A model generated the notes under the pieces. The model was given only the letters and a program-made list of their open reading frames with translations. It made no database searches and was not told the origin of the DNA. From Bacterioplanoides sp965219715 (GTDB lineage: Bacteria > Pseudomonadota > Gammaproteobacteria > Pseudomonadales > Oceanobacteraceae), in assembly GCF_965219715.1 (NCBI RefSeq), contig NZ_OZ244785.1, forward strand, positions 2,790,001-2,854,000: a DNA stretch of 64,000 bases. The letters are read 5' to 3'. Positions 53,372 to 62,317 of this stretch are shown piece by piece; position 1 is the first letter of the stretch, and each line of letters starts with the position of its first letter. The translations under genes were made by a program, and so were the position numbers.

Positions 53372-53767
53372 ATGAAAAAAGGACTTTTAACTCTACTGGC
53401 TGTTTCTGCCATCACTTTGGCCAGCCCTGTGCATGCCAAAGATGAAAAACCATGGTATGGCTTGTTGCCAATAGAAACTTTTCCACATAAGAACTGTAAA
53501 ATTACCAACTTTTTAGCCGTGGCAAGCGAAAATACCCTGGGCAATGCTACAGCTCAAGACTTGCAAAAACTGTATACCAATCTCGAAAAAGATCTGGTCA
53601 AGGAACTCAAAAAATATGGCTGGAATACTGTGCTCGGGTACCGTAAGACATATCTCGGTGGTGCAGGTGGTATCGAGTACAAGGAGAACTACGCAACTAA
53701 AGTTGATATTTTAACAACAGGTATCGCTCGGATCTCGGGACTTGCTGTAAAACTTAATTGCAAATAG
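53372..53767 (+). CDS. small secreted protein of unknown function after tatC
   Basis: 131 aa with a standard signal peptide (MKKGLLTLLAVSAITLASPV, cleavage after HA) and an AAGGA site. The mature ~108 residues have two Cys (NCKITNF near the start and the penultimate residue) that could form a disulfide, a helix rich in Lys/Leu, and a Gly-rich turn (YLGGAGGIEYKENY). No known domain is recognised. It is 23 bases after tatC and may be co-transcribed, but the signal is Sec-type, not Tat. Confidence 0.65.
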   Translation: MKKGLLTLLAVSAITLASPVHAKDEKPWYGLLPIETFPHKNCKITNFLAVASENTLGNATAQDLQKLYTNLEKDLVKELKKYGWNTVLGYRKTYLGGAGGIEYKENYATKVDILTTGIARISGLAVKLNCK

Positions 53768-53815
53768 CAGAAGACATTCTGTTATTCATACAGATCACTA
53801 CTACCAGTTCCATTC

Positions 53816-53850
53816 AAGCCCGCTCAGTTCATAACTGCAGCGGGCTTTTA
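53816..53850. terminator. bidirectional hairpin terminator
   Basis: AAGCCCGCT and AGCGGGCTT enclose a second stem CAGTT/AACTG, followed by TT on the + strand. It separates the tat operon from the convergent patatin gene. Confidence 0.85.
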
Positions 53851-53867
53851 CGTTTTATCGGTTTCGT

Positions 53868-54878
53868 TTATTCACAAATCGGTTGACCACTATCCGGGTC
53901 TATATAATCCAGCGATGGTCCCTGATACTGATTCAGAATCAATTGCACGGTTTGCTCACCATATTGGTCGAACCAGAACTTACCCAGATCACGAATACGC
54001 TTAATATTCTCTGGTGTGACACAATCCATCGCCTGGACCGGCGGATTGGCTAAACCTGGTTGCTTCACCAGTTCACTGTTAACCCGAATATAATTACCTG
54101 GCTTGCACAAGGTTAACGCCTGATAAGCGGCAATACGCTGGTCAGATAATATATCGAGAATCTTACCTTTTAATGCCCACTGAAGAGCGCCCCATTTCTG
54201 CGATGCGTTGCCGTTTAACGGCTCAGTTAAATAACCGGTACCAACCGACAATACTCTTAAATCATCGATCGGGATCTGAAACTGTTTTTTCGCTTCGGTA
54301 ATGGCACACATGGTTGGATTATTGGCAATCACGCCACCATCAATGAGCCAGGCATGCTGGTCGTTAATATCCAGCTCTGCGGTTGGAAAATACGTCGGCG
54401 CGGCTGACGTTGCATCGACAACTTGTACGCATTGAATAGAGCGATGCGCCGCTTTGGTCGATTTAATAACAAGCGGTTTGCGGTTGTGTATGCCATAGGT
54501 CACAACCAGAGCTTCTTTCCCTGGAGCAACATCGCCTAAGCGGGCATCACCCAGTATCTGGTTTAATACCTCGAGCTTGCCTGCGCGGCTATATTTAGGA
54601 CGCAGAATACCGGGGATAAAAGGCCAGCGACTGCTTTTTGAGAATAACGTCTGCGCGGTATGGCCGCCGTGCAGCTCATCAATTTCTTCCATGCTTTTAT
54701 TGGTTGTTGCCAGCGCTAAAGCAATGGTGCCACCGGCACTGGTGCCGGCGAAGAAATCAACTTCGTCACGCAGATTTTTACCGTGACGCTTAAGTTCTTT
54801 TTCCACACGGGTTAAAAACTCAGTGGTGGCAGCGCCACGAACGCCGCCACCATCAAGGGATAAAATCAGTTTGCTCAT
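53868..54878 (-). CDS. patatin-like phospholipase
   Basis: 336 aa. The oxyanion loop SLDGGGVRGAAT, the nucleophile elbow FFAGTSAGGTIAL and the catalytic Asp in WLIDGGVIANNP make a complete Ser-Asp dyad. There is no signal peptide, so it is cytosolic. It should hydrolyse membrane lipids or storage esters. No cyclase, ubiquitin-like or toxin-delivery genes flank it, so a defence or secretion role is not supported. It lies 24 bases after polA on the same strand. Confidence 0.92.
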   Translation of the reverse strand: MSKLILSLDGGGVRGAATTEFLTRVEKELKRHGKNLRDEVDFFAGTSAGGTIALALATTNKSMEEIDELHGGHTAQTLFSKSSRWPFIPGILRPKYSRAGKLEVLNQILGDARLGDVAPGKEALVVTYGIHNRKPLVIKSTKAAHRSIQCVQVVDATSAAPTYFPTAELDINDQHAWLIDGGVIANNPTMCAITEAKKQFQIPIDDLRVLSVGTGYLTEPLNGNASQKWGALQWALKGKILDILSDQRIAAYQALTLCKPGNYIRVNSELVKQPGLANPPVQAMDCVTPENIKRIRDLGKFWFDQYGEQTVQLILNQYQGPSLDYIDPDSGQPICE

Positions 54879-54902
54879 GCTATCTTCCCTGAACGACGTT
54901 AA

Positions 54903-57686
54903 TTAATGCGCCTGATCCCAGTTATCACCGATACCCGCTTCAACCAATAACGGTACTTTGATTTCTGCAGCATCCTGCATTTTCTGCTGCAATTCAGCGG
55001 CAAAGGCTTCGGCCTGATCTTCACGTACTTCGAGAATGAGTTCATCGTGTACCTGCATTAACATCCGCGCATCAAAACCCGATTCAGGTAACCAGTCAGC
55101 CACCTGAATCATTGCACGTTTGATAATATCCGCAGCCGTTCCCTGCATCGGGGCGTTAATCGCGGTGCGTTCTGCATGTTGACGACGAGGTGCATTTTTC
55201 GCACGAATATCCGGCAGATATAAACGACGACCAAAGATGGTTTCCACATAACCTTTTTCTTTGGCATTTTCACGGGTGTTATCCATATAGGCCTGCACCC
55301 CAGGGTAACGCTGGAAATACAGATTCACATAGTCCTGCGCTTCACCACGGCCGATGCCCAGCTGTTTCGCCAGACCAAAAGCCGACATACCATAAATTAA
55401 ACCGAAGTTAATGGCTTTGGCGCTGCGACGCTGGTTATCGGTAACCTCATCTTCACTGACACCAAACACTTCTGCAGCGGTTGCACGGTGAACATCGCGA
55501 CCGTCATTAAAGGCATTTAATAGACCTTCATCATCAGACAAGTGCGCCATAATACGCAGTTCAACCTGACTGTAGTCCGCGGCCACCAGTTTATAACCTT
55601 CAGGGGCAACAAATGCCTGACGAATACGACGGCCTTCTTCGCTCTTAACCGGAATATTCTGCAAGTTAGGGTCGGTAGACGATAAACGCCCAGTCGCGGC
55701 AACCGCCTGATGATAAGACGTATGTACCCGACCGGAGCGACCATTCACCATTAATGGCAATTTATCGGTATAGGTGCTTTTTAATTTTGCCAGTCCACGG
55801 TGTTCGATAATAATTCGTGGCAGCTCAAATTCTTCCGCCAGTTCCACCAGCACTTCTTCTGCTGTAGAGGGTGCACCTTTAGGCGTTTTTTTACGAACCG
55901 GTAATTCCAGCTTTTCAAACAGAATAACGCCCAACTGTTTTGGTGACGCCAGGTTAAATACTTCGCCCGCCACATCGTGAGCCTGCTGCTCCAGCTGCTG
56001 CAGTTTCTGTTCGATCTCAGCACTTTGCTGGTGTAATAAATCGCCGTCGATTAACGCACCGGTTTCTTCCATGCCAAACAGTACCGGCATGGCACCCATT
56101 TCAATATCGGAGAATACCTTACTCAGTGATTCTTCACGCTGTAGTTTTGGCCACAACGTCTGGTGCAGGCGCAGAGTGATATCGGCATCTTCTGCCGCAT
56201 ATGGGCCAGCCACATCGATATGAATCTGATTAAAGGTTTTCTGTTTCGCACCTTTACCGGCAACGTCTTCAAAACTGATGCATTTATGCCCCAGATATTT
56301 TAATGCCAGGCTGTCCATATCGTGGCGTGTCGCCACGGAATTCAGCACATAAGATTCCAGCTGAGTATCAAACGCGACGCCTTTCAGGTGGATATCGTAA
56401 TTGGCCAATACGTGCATATCGTATTTCATATGCTGGCCAACTTTTTTCTGGTTCTCATCTTCGAGAACAGGTTTTAGCTGCGCCAATACTGCGGCACGAT
56501 CCAACTGCGTTTTCCCTTCCGGCAGACAGTCGTCATCGTGCGCTAAGGGTACATACGCGGCTTTTCCCGCTTCCACAGAAAAAGATACACCAACAATTTC
56601 AGCGTCTTTATAATTCAGCGATGTGGTTTCGGTATCGAAGGCAAATAATTCAGACGCTTTCAGCGTTTCCAGCCAGCTATCGAGTTCAGCCTGATCAAAA
56701 ATAACGTCGTAGTCGCCTTCGATCTTTGCTGGCAACTCATCGTCGTCACCTTCAACATGAGAACTAACAGAAGCGCCAGCCGACACAGCAGAACCACCGG
56801 TAGACGATTTATCAGCACCACCACTGAGTTCGGCCGTCCAGGCTTTGAATTCAAAGTGCTGGAAAATTTCCAGCAGCTTGTCGTTATCAGCCGCTGTAGC
56901 GACCCATTCCTGCAATGGCTTTTCTAATTCCACATCACATTTAATGGTCGCTAATTGTTTTGATAAAAATGCCTGCTCTTTATGTTCTTCCAGACGTGGC
57001 GCCAATGTTTTTGCTCCACGGAAACTTAAGGTTTTAACCTCATCCAGATTGGCATAAACATCTTCCAGGCTGCCTAAACCGGCAATCAGGCCAACGGCCG
57101 TTTTTTCACCGACTTTCGGTACACCTGGAATGTTATCGACTTTATCGCCCATCAACGCCAGGTAATCGATAATAAATTCCGGGCCAATACCAAACTTCTC
57201 TTTCACACCTTCGACGTCCATAAAGGTGTCCGTCATGGTATTGATCAGAGATACGTGTTCGTTCACCAGCTGTGCCATGTCTTTATCGCCGGTGGACACA
57301 ATCACTTCGCGCTTCAGTTCGGTCGCCTGGGCGGCCAGCGTGCCAATCACGTCATCCGCCTCCACGCCTTCAACAATTAACAGCGGCAAACCCATCGCAC
57401 GGATGATGTTGTGAATCGGTTCAATCTGCTCACGCAGCTCTTCCGGCATCGGAGGGCGATTGGCTTTATATTCGCCATACATATCGTTGCGGAAAGTTTT
57501 ACCTTTGGCATCAAACACCACCACCACTTCCGACTGTGGATAATCCTTCTGTAACCGTTTGATCATACTGATCACACCTTTAATGGCGTTGGTATACAGA
57601 CCTTTGGAGTTGGTCAGCAGAGGAATCGCATGGAAGGCTCGGAACAGGTACGAAGAACCATCAACAAGAATGACAGGCTGAGACAT
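54903..57686 (-). CDS. polA: DNA polymerase I
   Basis: 927 aa from the ATG at 57686 (MSQPVILVDGSSYLFRAFHA), the family start; the frame stays open upstream to 58004 but crosses the divergent gene and promoter. The 5'-3' exonuclease (~1-320) has GVEADDVIGTLA. The 3'-5' exonuclease region keeps FAFDTETTSLNY, so proofreading looks active. The polymerase has DYSQVELRIMAHLSDD and MQVHDELILEV. Repair and Okazaki-fragment processing. Confidence 0.98.
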   Translation of the reverse strand: MSQPVILVDGSSYLFRAFHAIPLLTNSKGLYTNAIKGVISMIKRLQKDYPQSEVVVVFDAKGKTFRNDMYGEYKANRPPMPEELREQIEPIHNIIRAMGLPLLIVEGVEADDVIGTLAAQATELKREVIVSTGDKDMAQLVNEHVSLINTMTDTFMDVEGVKEKFGIGPEFIIDYLALMGDKVDNIPGVPKVGEKTAVGLIAGLGSLEDVYANLDEVKTLSFRGAKTLAPRLEEHKEQAFLSKQLATIKCDVELEKPLQEWVATAADNDKLLEIFQHFEFKAWTAELSGGADKSSTGGSAVSAGASVSSHVEGDDDELPAKIEGDYDVIFDQAELDSWLETLKASELFAFDTETTSLNYKDAEIVGVSFSVEAGKAAYVPLAHDDDCLPEGKTQLDRAAVLAQLKPVLEDENQKKVGQHMKYDMHVLANYDIHLKGVAFDTQLESYVLNSVATRHDMDSLALKYLGHKCISFEDVAGKGAKQKTFNQIHIDVAGPYAAEDADITLRLHQTLWPKLQREESLSKVFSDIEMGAMPVLFGMEETGALIDGDLLHQQSAEIEQKLQQLEQQAHDVAGEVFNLASPKQLGVILFEKLELPVRKKTPKGAPSTAEEVLVELAEEFELPRIIIEHRGLAKLKSTYTDKLPLMVNGRSGRVHTSYHQAVAATGRLSSTDPNLQNIPVKSEEGRRIRQAFVAPEGYKLVAADYSQVELRIMAHLSDDEGLLNAFNDGRDVHRATAAEVFGVSEDEVTDNQRRSAKAINFGLIYGMSAFGLAKQLGIGRGEAQDYVNLYFQRYPGVQAYMDNTRENAKEKGYVETIFGRRLYLPDIRAKNAPRRQHAERTAINAPMQGTAADIIKRAMIQVADWLPESGFDARMLMQVHDELILEVREDQAEAFAAELQQKMQDAAEIKVPLLVEAGIGDNWDQAH

Positions 57687-57794
57687 GATATTAATCAAAT
57701 CCTTGGTTAGGCTTTTATCAGAGCGTATCGAATTGGTGTAAACAGGCCCGGCAACGCGATACACTGGCATTAATTGAAATGCGAGTAGTCTACC

Positions 57795-58079
57795 ATGACG
57801 TTTACCAAAACACTGGCGCTTGCCGCCGCTTTGTCCGCATCCCTGCTCAGCCTGAATGCCCTGGCCGCAGACCCGATTGGTGAAACCGTAACCATCCGCA
57901 ATGATGGCGACAATACCTACTATGAGTTTCGGGTGAACGGTAAGGTGAGTGAGATCAAGGTAGTGCCTAAAATCGGCAAACCGTATTACCTGATTCCGAC
58001 CCATGAAGAAGATGGTGACTTTATGCGCAAGGATAACCCGGAGATGCGGGTGCCGAGCTGGGTCATCTTCCGCTGGTAA
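57795..58079 (+). CDS. DUF2782 family exported protein
   Basis: 94 aa with a signal peptide (~1-24, ending NALAA). The mature domain (ETVTIRNDGDNTYYEFRVNG; VVPKIGKPYYLIPTHEEDGD) is typical of the DUF2782 family found next to polA and thrB in Pseudomonas-type genomes. Periplasmic, function unknown. It is divergent from polA and 66 bases before thrB. Confidence 0.9.
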   Translation: MTFTKTLALAAALSASLLSLNALAADPIGETVTIRNDGDNTYYEFRVNGKVSEIKVVPKIGKPYYLIPTHEEDGDFMRKDNPEMRVPSWVIFRW

Positions 58080-58145
58080 TCTCCCGCTGACAGTCGCCTC
58101 TGACGGCCCTGTTTGTGGGCTGCTTACATAACGAAGTTTGAAAAT

Positions 58146-59084
58146 ATGTCCGTATATACCCCGCTCACTCAGCCGCAGGTCGAAGCCTTTATGTCAGGCT
58201 TTCCGCTGGGTGAACTGCAAAGCTACAAAGGCATCGAAGCTGGCGTAGAAAATACCAATTTCTTTGTGAATACCTCACAAGGTGAGTTTGTACTTACTTT
58301 ATTCGAGCAGCACCAATACGACGAAGTGCGCGAGCTGGTCACCCTGGCACACCACCTGGGCCAGGCTGGCCTGCAGGTACCGGCACCGTTAGAAGACAAG
58401 CAAGGTGAGTGGTTACATACCCTAGAAAATAAACCGGCCATCTTGTGTAAACGCCTGCCCGGAGAGCACATCGAACAACCAACGGAAGCCCACTGTTATG
58501 CCATTGGTGCAGCTCTGGCTGAATTGCATCTGGCGGCACAGAGTCTTGAGCAAAGCCGCCCGGATGATCACGGTCTGGAGTGGGCCAGCACGATGCTGGA
58601 TGAACTGGCGGATGATTTATCCACAGCAGAAAAATCGCTGCTCGCCGACGAAGTACAGTGGCAACAAGCCAATCAGGCTCAATGGCAGGCACTGCCAACG
58701 GGCTGGATTCATGGCGATCTGTTTCACGACAACGCCTTATTTGTCGCAGGCAGCGATCAAGTGGGTGCCATTCTCGATCTGTACCACGCCAGCTCCGGTA
58801 CACTGCTGATGGATATCGCCATCATCGCCAACGACTGGTGCTGCGATAAACAGGGCAACTGGCTAGGCAACAAGCAACAATCCCTGCTCGACGGTTACAG
58901 CTCCGTTCGGCCACTGACCGATGCCGAACTGGCAGGCTGGAATCAGGCATTACGCGCTGGCGCACTGCGGTGGTGGGTGGGCCGTCTTGCCAATCGCCGT
59001 AAGCAACAGCAATCCGGCGCCGAGATGACCGCAATTAAAGACCCGGGTGAATACCAGGCCAAGCTGGAAAAGCATCGCAGCTGA
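58146..59084 (+). CDS. thrB: homoserine kinase, APH-fold type
   Basis: 312 aa from the ATG at 58146; a start at 58113 has no ribosome site. The start MSVYTPLTQPQVEAFMSGF and GIEAGVENTNFFVNTSQG match the Pseudomonas ThrB type, unrelated to the GHMP-type enzyme of E. coli. The kinase catalytic loop is GWIHGDLFHDNALF and the metal Asp is in AILDLYHAS. It phosphorylates homoserine for threonine synthesis. Confidence 0.95.
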   Translation: MSVYTPLTQPQVEAFMSGFPLGELQSYKGIEAGVENTNFFVNTSQGEFVLTLFEQHQYDEVRELVTLAHHLGQAGLQVPAPLEDKQGEWLHTLENKPAILCKRLPGEHIEQPTEAHCYAIGAALAELHLAAQSLEQSRPDDHGLEWASTMLDELADDLSTAEKSLLADEVQWQQANQAQWQALPTGWIHGDLFHDNALFVAGSDQVGAILDLYHASSGTLLMDIAIIANDWCCDKQGNWLGNKQQSLLDGYSSVRPLTDAELAGWNQALRAGALRWWVGRLANRRKQQQSGAEMTAIKDPGEYQAKLEKHRS

Positions 59085-59110
59085 TCTTCGGCGTTTTAAT
59101 CGCAAGACAC

Positions 59111-59150
59111 AAAAAAGCCGCGGCAAACTCATCATTTGCCGCGGCTTTTT
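59111..59150. terminator. bidirectional terminator between thrB and cytochrome c5
   Basis: A-run, GCCGCGGCAAA (59117-59127), a seven-base loop, TTTGCCGCGGC (59135-59145) and TTTTT form a strong hairpin for both convergent genes. Confidence 0.93.
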
Positions 59151-59177
59151 CTGTATCAGGTATATATCGGGTTCGGA

Positions 59178-59579
59178 TTAACGACCAGACATAAATTTGA
59201 TTGCAGCCATCAGCTCATCATCAGAACAGTCAGCACAGTTACCTTTAGGTGGCATTGCGTTGATACCTTTGATGGCCACTGCCAGAGACTCGTCCAGACC
59301 TTTCGCCAGACGCTCATCCCATGCTGCTTTATCGCCATTTTTCGGCGCGCCCAGGATGCCAGGGCCGTGACATGCAGTACATGCACCGTTGTAAACTTCT
59401 TCGCCAGAGCGAGGGCCAGAAGCCACTACTGCAGCGCCGCCACATTCTGCACCAACACACACTTCGCCAACTGGCTTGATGCGTTCACGAATCTTGTCGT
59501 TCTGAGCCTCAGTGTTAGCGAAGGTTTGCGCCGCTACCAGAGCAGCTGCAGCCATAATCAAAGCTTTCAGTTGTTTCAC
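59178..59579 (-). CDS. cytochrome c5-type periplasmic cytochrome
   Basis: 133 aa with a signal peptide (~1-21). The single haem site is CTACH (VYNGACTACHGPGILG), the sixth ligand Met is in NAMPPKGNCADCSDDELM, and the CADC pair is the conserved disulfide of cytochrome c5. An unusual extra Cys pair (GEVCVGAECGG) precedes the haem domain. It likely carries electrons in the periplasm. It is monocistronic. Confidence 0.93.
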   Translation of the reverse strand: MKQLKALIMAAAALVAAQTFANTEAQNDKIRERIKPVGEVCVGAECGGAAVVASGPRSGEEVYNGACTACHGPGILGAPKNGDKAAWDERLAKGLDESLAVAIKGINAMPPKGNCADCSDDELMAAIKFMSGR

Positions 59580-59820
59580 GGAAGTGTCCTCTCATAAGCC
59601 GCTGACGGCCCACACATTTTTTTAATCGTAAGGTTAAAATCGCCGGGCATTATAGCGGCATTTTGTAGGGGTTTAAATTCTGATCGGCGAGAAACCACTG
59701 ATCAAACTCAAAAGATCGGGAATTTATCGACAAATTCTGGAATTGAATCTGGAGCAAGTGGTCAGCTGTGGTTAAGCTGGGTCGGGCAAAATAGCGATAC
59801 CAGTTAACAGGGAAGCGCCG

Positions 59821-60933
59821 ATGAAACGTCGTCAATTACTGAAATTATTACCCACCACCGGTGCCATTCTGGCTCTGCAGCCCGCTTTAAGCCGTGCTGA
59901 GAGTGAGTTTGAGCGCTACAAGCGTCAGCAGCAGGCGGGTGTGGATAAGATTAAAAACGAATGGAAGCGATATCGTAAAAACTACCTGCTCGCCTACCGC
60001 GACTATAAGCGCAAGATCGGCGCAGTTTGGGCCGATCCGGAGCTGTCGAACCGTACCGAATGGGTAGAATACGGAGATAACCTCAAAACCAAGCGAGTGA
60101 TGGACTTCAAAAGCAACGAAGTGCGTATCTCGTTTGCCAATACCGAAGACGCCAGGCTCAGCGAGGATGCCATTCGCAAGGAGTTTGAAAAGGTTATCCG
60201 CGCCACCATTGGCGATTCCTATCGGAAAGACCCGGTATTAACCCAGGCCACAGGTAAGAAAGCACCCCAGGCACCCGAGAGTGTCAGTCAGATCCGCCAG
60301 GATGAGATTCGGGCGTTACTGGCCAAAGCAAAGCGTCAGCAGCAGAAGACCCGCAAAGGCGATGTCGTCACCGTCACCATTCCGTTAAAGGCTGATGCCG
60401 TGCCGCAACGTGCCCGTAGTTATCTGCCGACGGTCAAACAAGCAGCCAATAAGTGGAGTGTGCCGGTACCACTGGTATTGGCCATAATGCAGACGGAATC
60501 TTCGTTTAATCCGATGGCGCGCAGCCATATTCCGGCATTTGGCCTGATGCAGATTGTTCCGACCAGTGCCGGGCGTGATGCCAGTAAGCACGCTTACGGT
60601 AAAGAGCGCTTATTGTCGGGCCGTGAACTGTTTCAGCCAAAGACCAATATTGAACTGGGTTGTGCGTATCTGAACCTGCTGGATAAACGCTATCTGAAAG
60701 CAATTAAAGACCCGAAAAGTCGTCTTTATTGCGCGATTGCTGCATATAACACGGGTGCTGGCAACGTTGCCCGGGCGTTTACCGGAAACACCTCGGTCAG
60801 CTCCGCCGCGAAAAAGATTAACCGTATGACGCCGCCTCAGGTTTACGCACACCTGCGCAAAAACCTGAAGTACGAAGAAGCCCGTAACTATCTCTATAAA
60901 GTCACTAAGGCGATGCCTGCTTATCAGGCTTAA
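59821..60933 (+). CDS. MltC-like lytic transglycosylase with Tat-like signal
   Basis: 370 aa. The N-terminus MKRRQLLKLLPTTGAILALQ has twin Arg in an R-R-x-L-L-K setting followed by a modest hydrophobic run and A-x-A, so Tat export is plausible. There is no lipobox Cys, unlike E. coli MltC. Residues ~30-165 match the MltC N-terminal domain, and ~195-365 are a soluble lytic transglycosylase domain with catalytic Glu in AIMQTESSFNPMARS, FGLMQIVP and AAYNTGAGNVARAF. It cleaves murein glycan chains. It overlaps the convergent gene by four bases. Confidence 0.9.
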   Translation: MKRRQLLKLLPTTGAILALQPALSRAESEFERYKRQQQAGVDKIKNEWKRYRKNYLLAYRDYKRKIGAVWADPELSNRTEWVEYGDNLKTKRVMDFKSNEVRISFANTEDARLSEDAIRKEFEKVIRATIGDSYRKDPVLTQATGKKAPQAPESVSQIRQDEIRALLAKAKRQQQKTRKGDVVTVTIPLKADAVPQRARSYLPTVKQAANKWSVPVPLVLAIMQTESSFNPMARSHIPAFGLMQIVPTSAGRDASKHAYGKERLLSGRELFQPKTNIELGCAYLNLLDKRYLKAIKDPKSRLYCAIAAYNTGAGNVARAFTGNTSVSSAAKKINRMTPPQVYAHLRKNLKYEEARNYLYKVTKAMPAYQA

Positions 60934-61685
60934 GGCTGGTCAGACGGTGTGATAAAGCGGTTAACAATGGCCTGGTAGCGCCCGGATTCGATCAGGTGCT
61001 GCAGGCCAGCATCGAAGTCATCACGCCAATCCGCACGGATAAAGGCAACCTTGTAGTGTGACGGTGGAAACAGCTCAAAACGCTCTATCCCAGCATCAGT
61101 TCCAACCCGCACCTCCTGCTGGCGATAATAGTTAAAAATATTCTTATCCATAACCACCAGATCAATACGCCCGGAATACAGCATGGTGACCTGCTTCGCC
61201 TGCCGTGCGATCTCCTGATACTGCGGATTCTCGCTGGCCATGGCAGCAAACTCATCTCCAAGATATTTGCGGGCACTCTGAAACGCCAGAATGGAATAAG
61301 GGGCTAAATCTTTAATCTCAGTGATGGGGTAAGAACGTGATTTCAGGCCAATCACCTGATTCTGATAAGTAATGTGGGATTGGGAGTAGAACACGCCATC
61401 ACTGATGCCAGAGTCTTCGTTCACCGTCATGGCAGCATCGGTGAGCCCTTGCTCCAGCATGGATAACACCCGCCAGAAAGGCACATAAACCGGCACCAGC
61501 TCATGGCCACGATAAGCCAATGATTCCCGGACAATTTCCAGCTCGATACCGGTATCACGATCTGCAATAACATAAGGCGGTAATGCCAGGCCAATCACCA
61601 TGGAGATCTTTTCCGCTACGGCCGCCAACGGCAGCCACAGCGCGGCTATCAACATCAGAGTACGGAACCATTTCACAGCGTTCAC
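60930..61685 (-). CDS. periplasmic solute-binding protein, family 3-like
   Basis: 251 aa with a signal peptide (~1-24, ending AAVA). The fold of polar amino-acid binding proteins is seen in LALPPYVIADRDTGIELEIV, FWRVLSMLEQGLTDAAMTVN and SGRIDLVVMDKNIFNYY. There are no transporter genes nearby, so it is an orphan binding protein, perhaps a sensor or chemotaxis ligand carrier. Its 3' end overlaps the convergent transglycosylase gene. Confidence 0.88.
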   Translation of the reverse strand: MNAVKWFRTLMLIAALWLPLAAVAEKISMVIGLALPPYVIADRDTGIELEIVRESLAYRGHELVPVYVPFWRVLSMLEQGLTDAAMTVNEDSGISDGVFYSQSHITYQNQVIGLKSRSYPITEIKDLAPYSILAFQSARKYLGDEFAAMASENPQYQEIARQAKQVTMLYSGRIDLVVMDKNIFNYYRQQEVRVGTDAGIERFELFPPSHYKVAFIRADWRDDFDAGLQHLIESGRYQAIVNRFITPSDQP

Positions 61686-61783
61686 CTCCCGATTGCGATA
61701 AAAAGTAAACTTCTTCCAGTGTAGCTTGCATTGGCCAATGGTGAGGTTAGAGTAATGTTATTAATCACAGGAACCTGACGCTT

Positions 61784-61963
61784 ATGAAAGCAACTCTGTT
61801 CGCTCTGCTTCTGATTGCACCGCTTAGCGCCTGCACTCTGAAAGTAGCAGCCCCGGAAAAACCCATCACCATTAACCTGAACGTGAAAATTGAGCACGAA
61901 GTTCGGGTGAAAGTCGAAAAAGATCTGGAAAACCTGTTTGAAGAAGACAGCGATCTGTTCTGA
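61784..61963 (+). CDS. ynbE: YnbE-type small lipoprotein
   Basis: 59 aa. The lipobox LSAC lipidates Cys17. The mature part (EKPITINLNVKIEHEVRVKV, ending DSDLF) matches YnbE of enterobacteria, which pairs with the AsmA-like YdbH in moving phospholipids to the outer membrane. YdbL follows 22 bases later as expected. ydbH is not adjacent: the upstream gene is on the other strand. Short, but the family match is strong. Confidence 0.88.
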   Translation: MKATLFALLLIAPLSACTLKVAAPEKPITINLNVKIEHEVRVKVEKDLENLFEEDSDLF

Positions 61964-61985
61964 TAACAGCATAAGGAAACACATC

Positions 61986-62306
61986 ATGAAAAAAATCACT
62001 CTGTTGATCTCTGCACTGCTGGTTTCTGTCAGTAGCTGGGCACTGGATCTGTCACAAGCAAAAAGCCAGAATCTGGTTGGCGAAAAAAATAATGGTTACC
62101 TCGGGTTAATCGTCAGCAGCAATACTGACGCTGCTGCTCTGATTGCAGACATTAACCGTAAGCGCAAAGCCAAATATCAGAGCATTGCCAACAAGCAAAA
62201 CACCCAGCTGGCTAACATCGAAAAAATTGCCGGTGAAAAATTAACCGCTAAAGCCAAAGCCGCAGGCCAGGCTTATCAGGATGCCAGCGGCAGCTGGAAG
62301 AAGTAA
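61986..62306 (+). CDS. ydbL: YdbL family periplasmic protein (DUF1318)
   Basis: 106 aa from the ATG at 61986, which follows AAGGAAAC; an earlier in-frame start at 61938 lies inside ynbE. Signal peptide ~1-19 (ISALLVSVSSWA). The mature domain (LSQAKSQNLVGEKNNGYLGL; AALIADINRKRKAKYQSIAN) is the DUF1318 family. It acts with YnbE in the outer-membrane lipid-transport system in E. coli. Confidence 0.9.
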   Translation: MKKITLLISALLVSVSSWALDLSQAKSQNLVGEKNNGYLGLIVSSNTDAAALIADINRKRKAKYQSIANKQNTQLANIEKIAGEKLTAKAKAAGQAYQDASGSWKK

Positions 62307-62317
62307 GGAGCCTTCAC

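Noticed and set aside
53868..54878. Patatin as a CapV-type effector of an anti-phage system
   Set aside because: No nucleotide cyclase, E1/E2-like or other defence gene is adjacent; neighbours are polA and tat genes.
57687..58004. Extended N-terminus for DNA polymerase I
   Set aside because: The frame stays open upstream, but it runs through the divergent gene and promoter and the extra residues do not resemble PolA. The ATG at 57686 gives the standard protein.
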